64,000 bases of DNA, taken from contig CM072886.1 in the NCBI GenBank assembly GCA_037013685.1, positions 28,713,080 through 28,777,079 on the forward strand, read 5' to 3'. Each line of letters opens with the position of its first letter. Positions within the stretch are counted from its first letter, which is position 1. The translations under genes were made by a program, and so were the position numbers. The notes beneath the pieces are model-generated. The model did no database searches and was not told the DNA's origin. It worked only from the letters and a program-made list of their open reading frames with translations. The stretch comes from Acridotheres tristis. Its lineage: Eukaryota > Chordata > Aves > Passeriformes > Sturnidae. Below, piece after piece: positions 1-12,057 of this stretch.

Positions 1-3000
1 CTGATATAATTTGAGAAGGACTTCCAGGTCACTGACACTAGATCTTTGGTGGTAAAGGAATATGCTCATATCATCCCATACCCGAAGTTATCAAGCACCA
101 CTGCATTTTTCTGATAGTTAGGACAAATTTTCTAACTACTGGCCTACCTGTGGTTGTGTAATGATCATTTATTCTCCAAAGCAGGAAAATCTAGATCACA
201 CACTAATGGAACAATGGGACCTACAAGCCTGCTCCTCACACAGTGCAGTCCCATAAGCCCAGATCACTTCTGTTTTGACTACTACCTATGTTTCAGGCTC
301 TTACCTGACATTTGTTCTGGATGCTGTACTACAATTGCCTTGAGCTGCTTAGAGCAAGCATACTTGATCAAAACAGTGGAAAACTGTGCCTTTGACTTGT
401 ATTTTCTTTCCCCTTGTTGCTTCATTCTTCAAACTTTCTTTGTTCTGGCTGGTGACCATAATAACTATGTATGTCACTTTATGCTGTAGATAATGTTTGC
501 ACAATTATATAGCTTGTGTAACATTATGATCATCATCACATCTATGCTGCTCTTCTGACTGTTCCAGATAATTAGATTTACTTCCATGTACAAACAGGGT
601 ACTGACTTATTTTGGAAAACACTTGGGAGCACCAGGCTTTTTTGTTTGTTTTGATTATTTTTATTCTGTTGTGGAAGTCCCATTCCAGAAATCAATCTGA
701 CAACCTTTTTTAAACCCAGATATTTGTAAAGCCTAGAAATATTTTCTGTCTTGATCTATTCTTGAAAATCTGAAGTTCTATAAATTTTTCCCTAAGTGTT
801 TTAACTAATAACTTTCTTGTGAGAAAAAAAGGCACAGAGCATGTCCAGCACTTTTCATGTCGCAGAAGATAAATATATTTTCCAAATATAATAATTCTTT
901 TACTATTTTAGTATCTCTAAAGCAGGAATAAAGTGAAAGTTTTGAATCGATCTTTCCAGTGACAGCTGAAGATGGCTAACTGTCAAAATCGACAATAAAA
1001 TAAAGGGAACATGACCAAGGCCATTCTGAAACATTCTTTAAAAGTGCATTTTTGCAGTTATTCTGTTTCATTCTCTTTGTGGTTTTCATACCTTGAAATA
1101 TTATACCAGTTGTTATATTCTTAAAGAAGATGTTTGAAGAATGGTTCACAGTCCATTTATTGTTATTCTGTACAGAGATGTGATGAAATCTATGTACTCT
1201 GCACCACAGGCATAATGTAAAGCAGATGGTTTTTCCTCAAGCAACAAGTACATTAAAATCAGAACTATAATACAATGTATATAGTGCTTCTAGATTAAAG
1301 CTCTTGCATGCCAGATTTGTAGCTTTGATTCTTTCTGATTTTAGCACTTAGCAGGATTTATCCCAGTGATTCTGCCCTTGGGCCAAAGTGAATCAGCTTT
1401 TATCTAGGATGATCATATATTGGCTAAGCCTTGTAGCTTTTATTTCAATAAACACGTAGCTTTAACCTACCACTACGTGTACATAAAACATTATAATTCA
1501 AACTTGCACACAACACTATGGACAAACCAGAATCCATTAGAGTTCAAAATGTGGTTCATTTGCAGTAAGAACAGTTCTAATTTGTGTCCTTTTAATTTTT
1601 CTGATTGCCTTTTAGTCAGCTTTCTTATAATCAAATTCATGCTTGCCCAAGGTTAAGCTTATTGTGGGCACAATAAAAAAGCATCTTCAGACTCCTGTCT
1701 TCAGAGTGAAAAGTCTTCATCAATTTGCAGTTTCTTGCTAGAAAGTGATATAGTCTTGTGTGCAAAGTGACTCTCTGATTTTCTTATCTTTTTTGGTAGC
1801 ATGAGAAGCAACTTTCAAAAAATGTTTCTGTATCAGTTAGGCTTATTTTCTTAAACGTCTTTGTTTCTCAAGATTTTCAGGGCTTTGCTCATGTTTCAAA
1901 AGATTTAATTTCTTAAACCTGGAGTTATTATTCTTTCCCAACTCTCTAAAAATGCATTTTGAACTTTGAAAGTGGTCAAGTAGATCCTCTTGTCCAAAAT
2001 GTACTTTTACTACTGTTCAAGGGCAAAAGCAAAAATCTGTGTCTAAGGCTCCTACCTGTGATGCTTGCAAGATATATATTATTTTCAGAATTAACTTCGT
2101 AGCCCCACCCCCCTTTGGTCATCAAGGCACATGGTGTGACACAGACAAAAGCAAAAGGGTGAGTTGCAATCTGCTCTAGAACATTCTGATTTTCTCAGCA
2201 CATGGGAAAATTTTGCAGGGTCATATTCAGACTGAAGTTGGAGGACAGAGGGTCATAAGCAGTACTTTCCACGAGTGATGTTTTTCAGTAGTTCTTTCAA
2301 AGCATACCGAGATCTGTGGGAATACAGGCTTGTTTTGCTTGGGAAGATATTTACAGAAACTGAAGATAGAAGAGAATGAGTATCAGACATGCCGTCCAAA
2401 AATTTAACTGATTAGTTCCATAACAATTAAAAATAATTCCCTCTCACTCCAAATTGATTTTATATATCTCTTGCCTAGACTGCTCAAAGAGGCAGGCTGA
2501 GTCTGACCTACACTCTGTGGCATTGATTATATCCATCCTTTTCACAGATTTAACTCATTAATTCAACTGAGCAGTCCCACAGAGAAGCTCTCAGTAGGAG
2601 AAATAACATCTACATAGGCCTGGGTGATTCAAGATCAGGTGAAAAAATTGTTTCAGTCAGTTCACTATGTTGAAGACTGTATTTTACTGAGGCAGGAGTC
2701 CTGTACCTGTTTGCACAGGGATGTGCACTGCTCCTGCCCTTCAGCCATCCCTCTCCTTGCCACCAGCTTTGTAGATCTGCTTAGATTCACTACAGAGTGT
2801 TATTTCCAAAACTGAAACATTAGCTCCTCAACGAGACTACCTCAGGCACTGTGCAAAAGAGATATGCAATCCTTTATACAAACAAATTAGAGGGGTTTTC
2901 CCTCCTGCCTTTTTCTCCTGCATGTAAAGCAGAGGCCCATTTATCATTTCCTGTAAGTCTGGCAGCTCTTGACTCAGAGCAAAATAATTTACACTAATAA

Positions 3001-5279
3001 AGAAAGAAAGCTAGGCTTTCTCTCTATAGTGCAGACTTTTTTCTGACTGGTTCAAATTCAAACACAAGCAGAATAAGGTTGTCAATGAGTGTTAATGTAA
3101 CTCTTAAAAAAGTCCAACCCATAAAAAGTGCAGAAGGTGCAGAGAAAGCAGTCTTCTTATGCTTTGTAGTTTGATGCTAAGATCATGCAGCATGTGACTT
3201 AGAGCAAGTTCATTTCCTGCAGCCTCTAAAGATGCTCAGCAGGTCTGCTGCAGGTCTGTAACAGGTGTCAACACGTTAAATAAAAAAAGTACACGTATTT
3301 GAAACAATTTGTATATTTTACATGTTAATTTAGCCTGGGTGACTTTGTTCCCTCAGACATTCCCACAGCAAGGACTCCTAACCTGTCCTTCAGGTGAATA
3401 TTCCTAGGGGTGAGATCTAAATTCACAGTCCTGAATGCTGAATTCTGCCTGTGTGCTGAGACAGCCCACAGAGCCCCTAATGACAGTGGGGGCCGTACTA
3501 GTACGTGGAACTGAAACTGCTGCTTCATTTCTCCAAGAAAACAGACCAGTAGATCTTTATTCAGGACAATGAAACCTTTGGGTTATTACTGATCTGGGCT
3601 GCCTCTAGCCAGCTACAAAAAGATGAAAGATGCTGTCTTGCAGTACTTACCTACTGAAACCTTCCAGCTCTGGGTTGAAATATGATCAGTTTTAATCACT
3701 ATATTGTTAGAACTTGTTCACCCTGCCACAATTAATGAAATGAGAATGCATCTGCACAGCAAATTGTTTGATCATTATTTAATTTTAAATGGGGGATATA
3801 AAATTACTGCAGTGCAGATCCTCCCTTATTTTTTTAGTTGAAGAACTCATTGTTCTCTGTGAGATTAACAATGACACTCCCATATTTTGTCAACATTTTC
3901 TTCTCCAGTTGGAAGGTGGTGTTTTCTGTGACGACTGCTAAGAATTCTATTAATCTACATTGAGCATTAAGTTTCAAAGGAGTAATAACAGCTAGGGTGA
4001 TTAATATCTGCCTGTACTAATAAATCCCATGTCTGATGTTATTTTAGCCAAAAAGTATTCTCTTTTAATGTATGGAGTTCACTTCACACAGAGATTTCAC
4101 CTAAATTTTAAAATCTAAGGTAAAATGTAGGATTATCTATTTTGATCGTTTGGAGGGGTTTTTTTTATGCCATGTACAGTTTGCTTCCAAACAATTCAGA
4201 AATATGAATTTTGGACATAATTATCTGTTTAGTTAAAAGCTATACTACATAATAAATATTTTTTTTTTACTTTTCAAAATATCAACAGCTGTCGAAATTA
4301 GCTCAGTCATCCTTTCAACATAAGAATAATTTTTGAAAGAAAAAATCAGAAGAAAACAGAGATAAATACAGAGTAAAGCTCTCAATCTAAGAAGAAAAAA
4401 TATAATGCAAAATATGCTTGTTACAGAGGTTACATTTGAGACTATGACGGTCTGATTGTCTGTAAGTGGTAGGTATGCCTTTTCTTATTCAGATTTATAT
4501 AAGTCAAAGGTAATCCCCGTGCAAATAAGGATATTCTAGAGAGGAGTAAAGTTCAAGTGATATTTGCCAATTTTATGTTATACATATATATCTATATATA
4601 CATCTATAACTATATAGTCACAGCTGTCATTTTGCTGAAAAACATTAATGTAGGTTATTTTAATTTTATCCCACCATGCAGGCAATGCAATGATTCTATG
4701 GGGTTTCATTTGGAAATATGCTGTGGTTTAGTGCTGAGTTTACTTACTTTTTGTTTAAATTCCCTTTTCATTTTTTCACTATGTAGTTATACATATATTT
4801 AAATTACAGAACAGTTTCATTATGGTGGCTCCTATACTTAAGGAAAATAAGGATAAATAAAGCTCTAAATAAAATAAAACCATATGTCAAGTATGAATGT
4901 TTTGAACCTTTGCAACAACAGAGGAAGTGAAATGTGAATCCTTTCCTGTGAAAACAATTGGGGAAAGTATGAAATCTGGGAACTGGCTGGATTCTGCACT
5001 CTGTTTGTTTACCAGATCCTACACATAACTACACCAGCTTATGCAATGCACTGCCGTGTGTTACCTGTCGGCACCCTCACAGAGAAGGCTTTCAGGGAGG
5101 AAGTAATTAAAAAAAAAAATTTAAAAGTCTCCAGTTCACACACAAAATCATCCTTTTCTTATGGAAACTAAAGTTTGCCCCACAACTTTGGTGAAGAGCA
5201 GCTGTAGTTACTGGGACTGGAAGATCATGGAAGCATCCTGACTGCAGCCTTAGAGAAAATTGGAGATGTTTGGGGAATA
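1..5279. other. Unique AT-rich non-coding DNA
   Basis: No gene is supported here. All open frames are under about 115 codons, rich in Cys, Phe, Leu and Ser, start at arbitrary ATGs, and lack convincing flanking splice sites or recognisable domains. There are many A and T runs (for example near 4260 and 5110) and an AT dinucleotide-like tract near 4580. No retrotransposon end or tRNA-like box was recognised. The best reading is intergenic or intronic DNA. Confidence 0.75.
4579..4618. repeat. Imperfect (TA)n microsatellite
   Basis: An interrupted alternating TA/CA tract reads tatatatctatatataca and then tctataactatatag. It is the reason for the Ile/Tyr repeat in the short open frame that crosses it, which is not a gene. 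Confidence 0.75.
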
Positions 5280-6460
5280 ATCTGAGGCAGACCAGCACAG
5301 GTGTGGTGCCTGGCCAGAGCCAGGAAAGGCCCTGGAGAGGGAGACTGAGAGAAAAACCTGGGTTTGGACAAGGTGCTCACAGGATGGACTGGGACCTGTC
5401 AGGATGGGACCAGAGCTGCAGGTCAAAAGAGGAGGGCTAGTTTAAGGGCCAGGTGAAGGGTTGGTTTGCAAGAGGTGAAACAAAGGAAGATAGACATAGA
5501 AGAAAACACACATTTTAGAAAGAGTAGGGATTACTCTGTGTTAACGCACCCCAAGTGGGGTGGATCCAGAGCCTGGATTAACACTGTGGGTCTCAAGCAG
5601 AATTTGAGTGGTGAATGCAGCACTGAGGCACCAAACATGAGCACACAGCTGCTGCAGAAGCCTGCGGACACATAAACACCAGAGATGCTTTCCTCTTTTG
5701 CCACATTTCCCTGGGGCCAGGGCTCACATCTCAGCACATCACCAGAACGGGCCCATTTCTGACAGGGCCGAGCAGCTGGGGATGCAGGCATTCCTCTTCC
5801 TAAATCCCTGACGGGTCATGACTGGAGAGGCATTTGCAAGGCACGCTGAACACACTCGTGACTGACACGTCCCTTTAAACATTGCCACAGCAGAGGGGCC
5901 CCTTGGCAGCGCTCTCTTGCTTGCTGATGGGGCTAAAGCACTTACCCGAGCTGCAGAAAAGCACCTCTGTTTCCCCAGCAGTTATCTTCAGGATCTGGGA
6001 ACCCAGCCTAGACCTACACTTAGCTTTCTTAGTCAGGCCAGCAGGAAAGCTGTGTTTCCTGGAAAAGGAAAGTTTGCATCCAGTTTGTAGGAGTAAGTGT
6101 CCCTCACCTGGAGCAGTGTGTGGTACAGATCTGGAGGAATCTGCACATCTACACCACGGTGGAGACAGGGAGGAGGATGCTCTTGTGGAATGGAGGGTGA
6201 ACCATGACAACATGGCCTGCGAATATTGCTGTAGGGTCATCTTCTCTGCAGTCTGCCAGGGCCCCCCAGCCCAGTGCAGGTGCAGATTAACATTGAAAAG
6301 ACCTTTAGTTAGTCAGAGCATGGTTGTATTGGCTGGGGCAGACCTTGGCAGCAAAGGCAAAGGTGTGGTTGTGTGCCCTACCTGCTATTCTGTCCCATGC
6401 AAGCCAATTCCTACTGCAATGTATTTTTACAGTACAAGGACCAAGAAAATCTGACCGGCA
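5280..6460. other. GC-richer block with the longest open frame; no recognised gene
   Basis: This stretch is visibly richer in G and C than its surroundings. It carries the longest ATG-initiated frame of the window (5882-6454, +, 190 codons) and an antisense open frame (5875-6240, -, 121 codons). Neither translation shows a signal peptide, membrane segment, repeat or family motif that I recognise. Long frames on both strands of one GC-richer block are expected from reduced stop-codon density alone. It could be an lncRNA exon, an old unrecognised repeat or plain unique DNA. I do not call a gene. Confidence 0.4.
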
Positions 6461-9400
6461 CTTTGCACAATGCTGCTTTATAGCTTCAACCTTTAAGACT
6501 AATTTGCTTTTTTATCTCTTTTATATTGATTTTACTCCCTTCAGTGGCACGCCATAAATGATAGCATCCAAATATTTATTACACACATATCTTTGTTTTA
6601 TGTCAATGCATGATTACAAGTAACAGAAGGCAATAAAAAAAGAATAGTGTGAGAAGCATTGTGTGTACAATCACTGCAATAGCTGCTTGATTATAAGTAT
6701 GTGCTTTACTTCACCACGTATAAATGCAGTCTACATTTCACCACGTGCTGTGGTCTTTAATAACCTGTGTCCTCAGGTTGATTCCTCTAGGTCTGAATTT
6801 CTGTACATGGTCTTGAGTCAGGGTTTTCTTCATGGCCAGACTCCTCTCCATGTGCCACATGCCTGCAGATGTGTCCCCAGGCATACCTGGAGCCCATGAT
6901 CTGGGGTGTCTGCCCCAGCATGCTTGGGGTTGAACAGTGCCAGGCATAGCCAGGCAAGCTGCCTGGGAGACATGGCTGCGGTGGGAGGACTTCTCAATGC
7001 CAATTAAAGGTGGTTAAGCACCACCTCTATTCTGATACTCCCCCTCATATCTTTCTGTACATTCAGGGTCCTCAAAAAATGACTTAAGACACAAACACTG
7101 TGATCCTTCTCAATATGAATCCTAGTTCTGTTGTTGCTGTTGCAATCCCACAGAATCAGCACCCATCACACACCCCGACATCATTTCCCCTCTAATTCCT
7201 TTTCTTTTTTCACCTATATCTCCATTTACTACTTCTGTGTGTGTCTTCTGTGTGTGTCTATCAGACAGTATACACAATAGAAAAAAAACAAAGACTGTGG
7301 AATTCCGTTCTTTTATTTATTCAATAACTTTCTGGAAGGGAAATATTTTTATAGGTAGGAAATCTTCCTTAAAGAAATATGAAATGAATAAAGATTCAGT
7401 TATCAAGTAAGAAATCAAAACCTGTTACAATAATCCATAAAACCCGAAAACTTCTGGGGTGGTATAATACATTTTTATTGTATTTACTATGGTATAACAC
7501 ATAACTCTTTTAATAACATAGGAGTGACTCAAATCAAACTGAGCAGAAAGTCCACCTATGTTTTTTAAGGGTCTTTGAAAAGATACATAAAAGCCTGACT
7601 GTATGAGATGTCTGTAATCCATTGACAAAACAAAAATACAGCGAAAGTGTGTGCCTCTGAGAAACACTGTATACACTCTGCAAGCAGCTAGCTTCCAAAC
7701 CGCAATATCTTAGCAGCTTTCAGTTTCCAAAACAAAAAGCAATAAACTATATAATACACTGTTACACTGCCAAAATAGTTTTAGCCATAGTTTATGGTTA
7801 GATAAGCACAAACACGGCCAAAGTGAATAAGGTTTGGGACTTTTCTGTGTGTGTATATGCTTTAGAACAATCACATACATTTTTGTCTTATACAAGAAGA
7901 ATTATTGGTGTACTCTAGTGCACCATAAAAGGGGTTTACAGCCAAAAACTTAGTCCATTGTATTGCAACTGAGCTAGTTCTGTTTTGGCTATTAGGTTTT
8001 GTTTTATGGGGTTTTTTCATCTCAAGAAAAATGATAGGGCTAGCCAGTTTCTCAGTAGATGCATGTCAAAGATTTACTACTTGGTTTGAAAGTCAATGGA
8101 AAGAGAGGTGTCATTTCAATTTGAAACATAATCTGAAGTGAGAGTATGCATGTTAACCATTCTTGGGGTTGCCAAGTGTGATCTAAATATGTGTCTAAAA
8201 CACTGGTTGTGCCTATTTGTTTTTTCAATCAGTAACACAGACCAGACCAGATCATAAGGTGCTACTGCTAGCAGATCCTTGTCATCTGGACCAAAGCTCC
8301 AAGTTAATGCTCTATAATTACTAGTTACAGCTAAAAAAAGTCCCTTTTTATGGGAGAGTGTGGGCTGAATAATACCATAAGTTTACATATGACATCTTAG
8401 TTAACCTAAGCATTAAATTTAATACAGTAAGCACTTCATTGCATAGCTTACCCACCTCAAAAATTTTTATACTAAATCGCAGTGGGAAGACTCATCTCAC
8501 ACTCCTGCCTCCAATCACCATATTCTCCCATGGAAGTAAAAGGAATTTTCTCTCTCTCTCTTCTTCATATCCCCATATTTAACTGAAATGTTGCCTGACC
8601 TTGAACTTCCCTAAGCAGTGTCTCCTCTTGGCTACCTAGGATTCAGAGGAACAGTTGGAAGGGCACCTCTGCTTTTTTAGTCTTGTCCATTCACATGCAT
8701 TGCTAGCAGTCATCAGGTCCCAGACCTTTCATTTCCCACTGCCCTGGCCAGCACAGTTGAGAAGAGCAGTGTTTTAGAGCTTTGAATGGCACCACAAACT
8801 GGTGTGCAGAAGGCTGTCATGGTAATATTCCAGATAGAAACACCAGAGACTGATTTTCTAAAACTGGACAAAATTGATATTAAGAAACACCTTTTTTTTT
8901 TAATACCCAAGATACAGGATTGCACAGTGTCATGTTTTCAGCTGAAAGCAACGTTTCAAGGGGAAGCTTGAGGATTCACAAGGGCATATCAAATGAAAAA
9001 CTGAAGGCCTTTCTATTATATACTCTCTCAGATTTAAATTACTAATTTTCTCATTTCCATCTCATCCCAAGGTTTTGTTGAGGCAATTCTTGGTGGATAG
9101 GAGAAATATCAGTAACATGTTCTAAGAACTGATACTATTGCACCATTACTGAGATGGCAGGAGCTGACATTTACTGACCACTGACCATTACCTTGAAGTT
9201 TCATCTTCTTTGCTGTCCTTGTTCTGCTCATATCCACGACTTATGAAGACAGCATGATGTGAAACAAGATTTTCCCTGACACAGGATATTTCTTCACATT
9301 GCTATGCCTGGAATTTTTTGTTAATGGGTGGTAGCTGGAGGTCCAGAAAGGCAGTGCTACATGCAGGTCATGCAGTTCTCATGTTCCTGCCTACAACAGA

Positions 9401-11336
9401 GGTCTCAGGCCTAAATTTAATCAATGGTTAGCACTACACTCTGTAAGGAGGTAACTCTGTAACAAAACATCTTTTAGTCATAATATAAATAAGCTTTAAG
9501 AGCTTTAGGTGTCTACATTCCATTGCAAGCTGGGTCTTTAATTCCCCTAAGTTCTTAAAAGATCCTAGGCTTTGCTCGTGTGATAATCAACATCATCGCT
9601 GTCCTTCAAAAATTTGCAAATAACTAAGCCACTTAATTCTGGAATTAGCTGTCAATAATGCAAATGAAGACAGTAGAGAACCTGATCAAATTTAAGTCTG
9701 GGCCATGTGATAAATTCACAAATTATCTTTGATTTTTTTTAGCAGAAGACTGTTCCTGGATTCCTTGGAAATGGTATCTAGTTATTAGCAGTAAGCATTA
9801 ATTTCCCACAAAAATTATTTGAGTTTAAAAGCCAAAATGTTGGTTTTCAAGAACAAGCGCAATGTGGTTCCAATAAATTTTATGTTCTTTAAAATTTCTT
9901 GATCTCAGACTTGGTATTACAAGTCCTAGAAATAACTACATTTTAGAAGCTCTTTCTTAAACTATTAAAGCATGGGAAAATTCAAACACACATACATTTG
10001 TATTTAATCCTACTGTTTTCTTTAAAAAAAGGTATTTATGGGTCCAAACAAATAAGTACATATTGGGTACCTACGCTAAAGTTCTTTAAGTTAAGATGTT
10101 ATGAATTCCTAATGCAGACAAAAAGGTGTAAATATTGACATTTGCCAGCTGGACAAGCTGAGACCTAGCCTTCCCTTACTTTACAGTAGAACTTGGAAGC
10201 ATACACTCACAATGTGGAGCCCAATTCAGGATTGCAGAAAGTAATAATTCGTGCAGTTTAGCAATCCAGTTCACGTCTTCCAGGAAAATCCATAAGTTCT
10301 TTTGGAAAACACAGGGCAAATTGTCCAAAACTAGTTGCCAATTGCATTTGGAATGGAATTCTGAATTCTGTAGAATGGAATTATTTCTAGCCTTTTGCTC
10401 AGTCACAAGATTTTGGTGTGTGACACCTTTTGCACTGTATATCTACCATGCGTCAAGTGCTTGATCGATGTGAAAAAGCAAAATTTCTCATATCTTTGAC
10501 AAACTAGGCATTTGTTAGATTTTGTTATTCTAGAACTGCTGATGGAAGAGAAATAGTCTAAATACAAAGGATGGAGAATAGTTGACATAAAGAAATGGGG
10601 AAATTTAGAAAAAAATCTGCTCTTTGTACAGACTTCCATATGATGACAGACTTAATATTGCTTTTTATGGCCTGGAAGAGGGTGATGCTGATCTGCTGAA
10701 GGGGTTTGACTCCCTGAACATGGAAGAGAGATCCAAATTTCTGTATGACTTTCCACAGATAGCTATGACTCCACAGAGACTCCACTGTTTCCATTTGGTA
10801 GTGAGCACCATACTGTACAAAAATAAAAACCAAACTGACATAAAGATCTTGAAAATTACGCAAACAAATATAGATAGAATATTCTTGTTCCAAAGTTTAT
10901 CCTAGGGCTCCAGATGACAAAAACATTGAAATATTTGTTTCAAAAGGATTAAAATTATCATGAATTCTGCTCAGACATCAACCTGCATCCTGTTTCTATT
11001 GGAAGCAGAGAAAAGTCAGAGGTCACAGGCACTGCTTATTTATCTACTCACATATTTTTGGAGGTAAAAGGAGGATGGGAAAGGGATTGTGAAAAAAAGG
11101 CAAAAAATGATACAAAGGAGCAAAGGGGTAGCTAGCTTGCCATTGAAAGAACAAGATGATAAGTTTACAGAAAAGCTGTAAAGACATCATAGACAAGAGG
11201 AATCCTAAGGTTCCCGAAATTTGTAGGATTGCTTGTTTGAGTTTTGCCTCTTCCCATGGATTGCTAGCAGTTTTCTGCAATTAGCTGCAATTTGTTCCTC
11301 TCCACATTTGGTACAGTTTCTATCTCCTGACTCATG
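6461..11336. other. Unique AT-rich non-coding DNA
   Basis: No gene or retroelement was recognised. It holds a 13-bp tandem duplication at 7232-7257, a short CT run near 8551-8563, poly-T/A runs, and an open-frame pair at about 10558-10905 that is open on both strands but matches nothing I know. The right edge is set by the target-site duplication of the solo LTR. Confidence 0.7.
7232..7257. repeat. 13-bp tandem duplication
   Basis: Two perfect head-to-tail copies of cttctgtgtgtgt occupy 7232-7244 and 7245-7257, a tiny GT-rich tandem repeat probably made by slippage. Confidence 0.85.
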
Positions 11337-11341
11337 AATAC
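11337..11341. repeat. 5-bp target-site duplication (left), LTR copy A
   Basis: AATAC directly precedes the LTR's terminal TG and is repeated exactly after its terminal CA at 12053-12057. This defines the insertion boundaries. Confidence 0.9.
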
Positions 11342-11479
11342 TGTCTTGGTTTGAAAGACAGGTATGGTTTAAGGAAAGGCAAGAGCCCCTTTTCTGCAAT
11401 GCAGAGTGCACCCCCCCCTCCCTTTTAATTATTTTAGGTCCAAATCAGACGCTTTCAGGCAGGAGATATGGGGATGTGA

Positions 11480-11495
11480 ATAACAGTTCTTTACT
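11480..11495 (-). promoter_or_regulatory. Possible LTR poly(A) signal, copy A
   Basis: The complement reads CCAGTAAAGAACTGTT. AGTAAA is a one-base variant of AATAAA, sits in a plausible place for the end of R, and is conserved in copy B. The assignment is an inference from position and resemblance. Confidence 0.4.
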
Positions 11496-11927
11496 GGTAT
11501 TTAACAAGGCAGAAAACAACAACAGCTATAAGAAAATTGGCAACAGAACAGAACAGTCTAGCTCCGCTCCAGTCCCCTTTGGCCTCAGGCCGTGTCCCTG
11601 TGCTCAGTTACCGGTGCTGTGGGGGCAGGGCGGGTCCCGCGCAGTTGCAGAGGGCTGGAGTGATGGCGGCGGAGGCCCAGAGGTGAGCGGGGGTGAGAAG
11701 GTGACTCCCCCTCACGGTGTCGGTCGTGGTGCTCCGCAGAGTGTCCGGAGATAGTAGCATGAGATGGGAGAGCGGCAGGGCGATGTCCCAGGCAGGGAGC
11801 GTGGGTCTGAGCGCTGAGATGTCAGGGGGAGATGCCAGAGCGAAGCACGGGGCGTCCTGTCCCTGCACGAGCCCAGCGAGAGAGAGTCCCCTCCCCAGAT
11901 CCCTCTCCCACCTTTCCTTTTCCGGTT

Positions 11928-11949
11928 CCCCCCCCTCCACCCACCCCCC
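11928..11949 (-). promoter_or_regulatory. G-quadruplex-type motif in LTR copy A
   Basis: The minus strand carries G-tracts of six, three, two and eight guanines separated by single T, T and A. It lies in the inferred U3, and an expanded version lies at the same place in copy B. Confidence 0.5.
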
Positions 11950-12052
11950 TATGAGAGAACATTATCTATGTTTTAAGGTGTAGCCACAACTACTTAACAT
12001 AACAATGGGAGGAATTCACAGAAAGAAAAGGGGAGCAATCCAACCCCTAACA

Positions 12053-12057
12053 AATAC
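12053..12057. repeat. 5-bp target-site duplication (right), LTR copy A
   Basis: AATAC, identical to 11337-11341. Confidence 0.9.

Larger units (their letters stand above)
11342..12052 (-). mobile_element. Solo LTR of an endogenous retrovirus, copy A
   Basis: A 711-bp element starts TGTCTTGG and ends CTAACA on the plus strand, with the retroviral TG...CA termini, and is flanked by exact 5-bp duplications. A 720-bp relative lies at 19629-20348. No primer-binding site, gag, pol or env sequence adjoins it, so it is a solo LTR left by recombination between the two LTRs of a provirus. The 5-bp duplication fits ERVL-type and some other retroviral integrases; the class is not settled. Minus-strand orientation is inferred from AGTAAA followed by GAACTG (complement of 11480-11495), which could serve as a poly(A) signal about 140 nt from the 3' end. 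In that orientation U3 is the GC-rich part at high coordinates and U5 is at low coordinates. Open frames at 11476-11754, 11608-11940 and 11717-11983 are by-products of the GC-rich, stop-poor sequence and not genes. Confidence 0.9.

Noticed and set aside
5882..6454. A 190-codon protein-coding gene
   Set aside because: No recognised domain, start context or splice structure, and a long antisense frame overlaps it; treated as unexplained, not as a gene.
11476..11983. GC-rich open frames of 88-110 codons (and their counterparts at 19687-20298)
   Set aside because: They lie wholly inside the LTRs, occur in several frames on both strands, and reflect low stop density in GC-rich LTR sequence.
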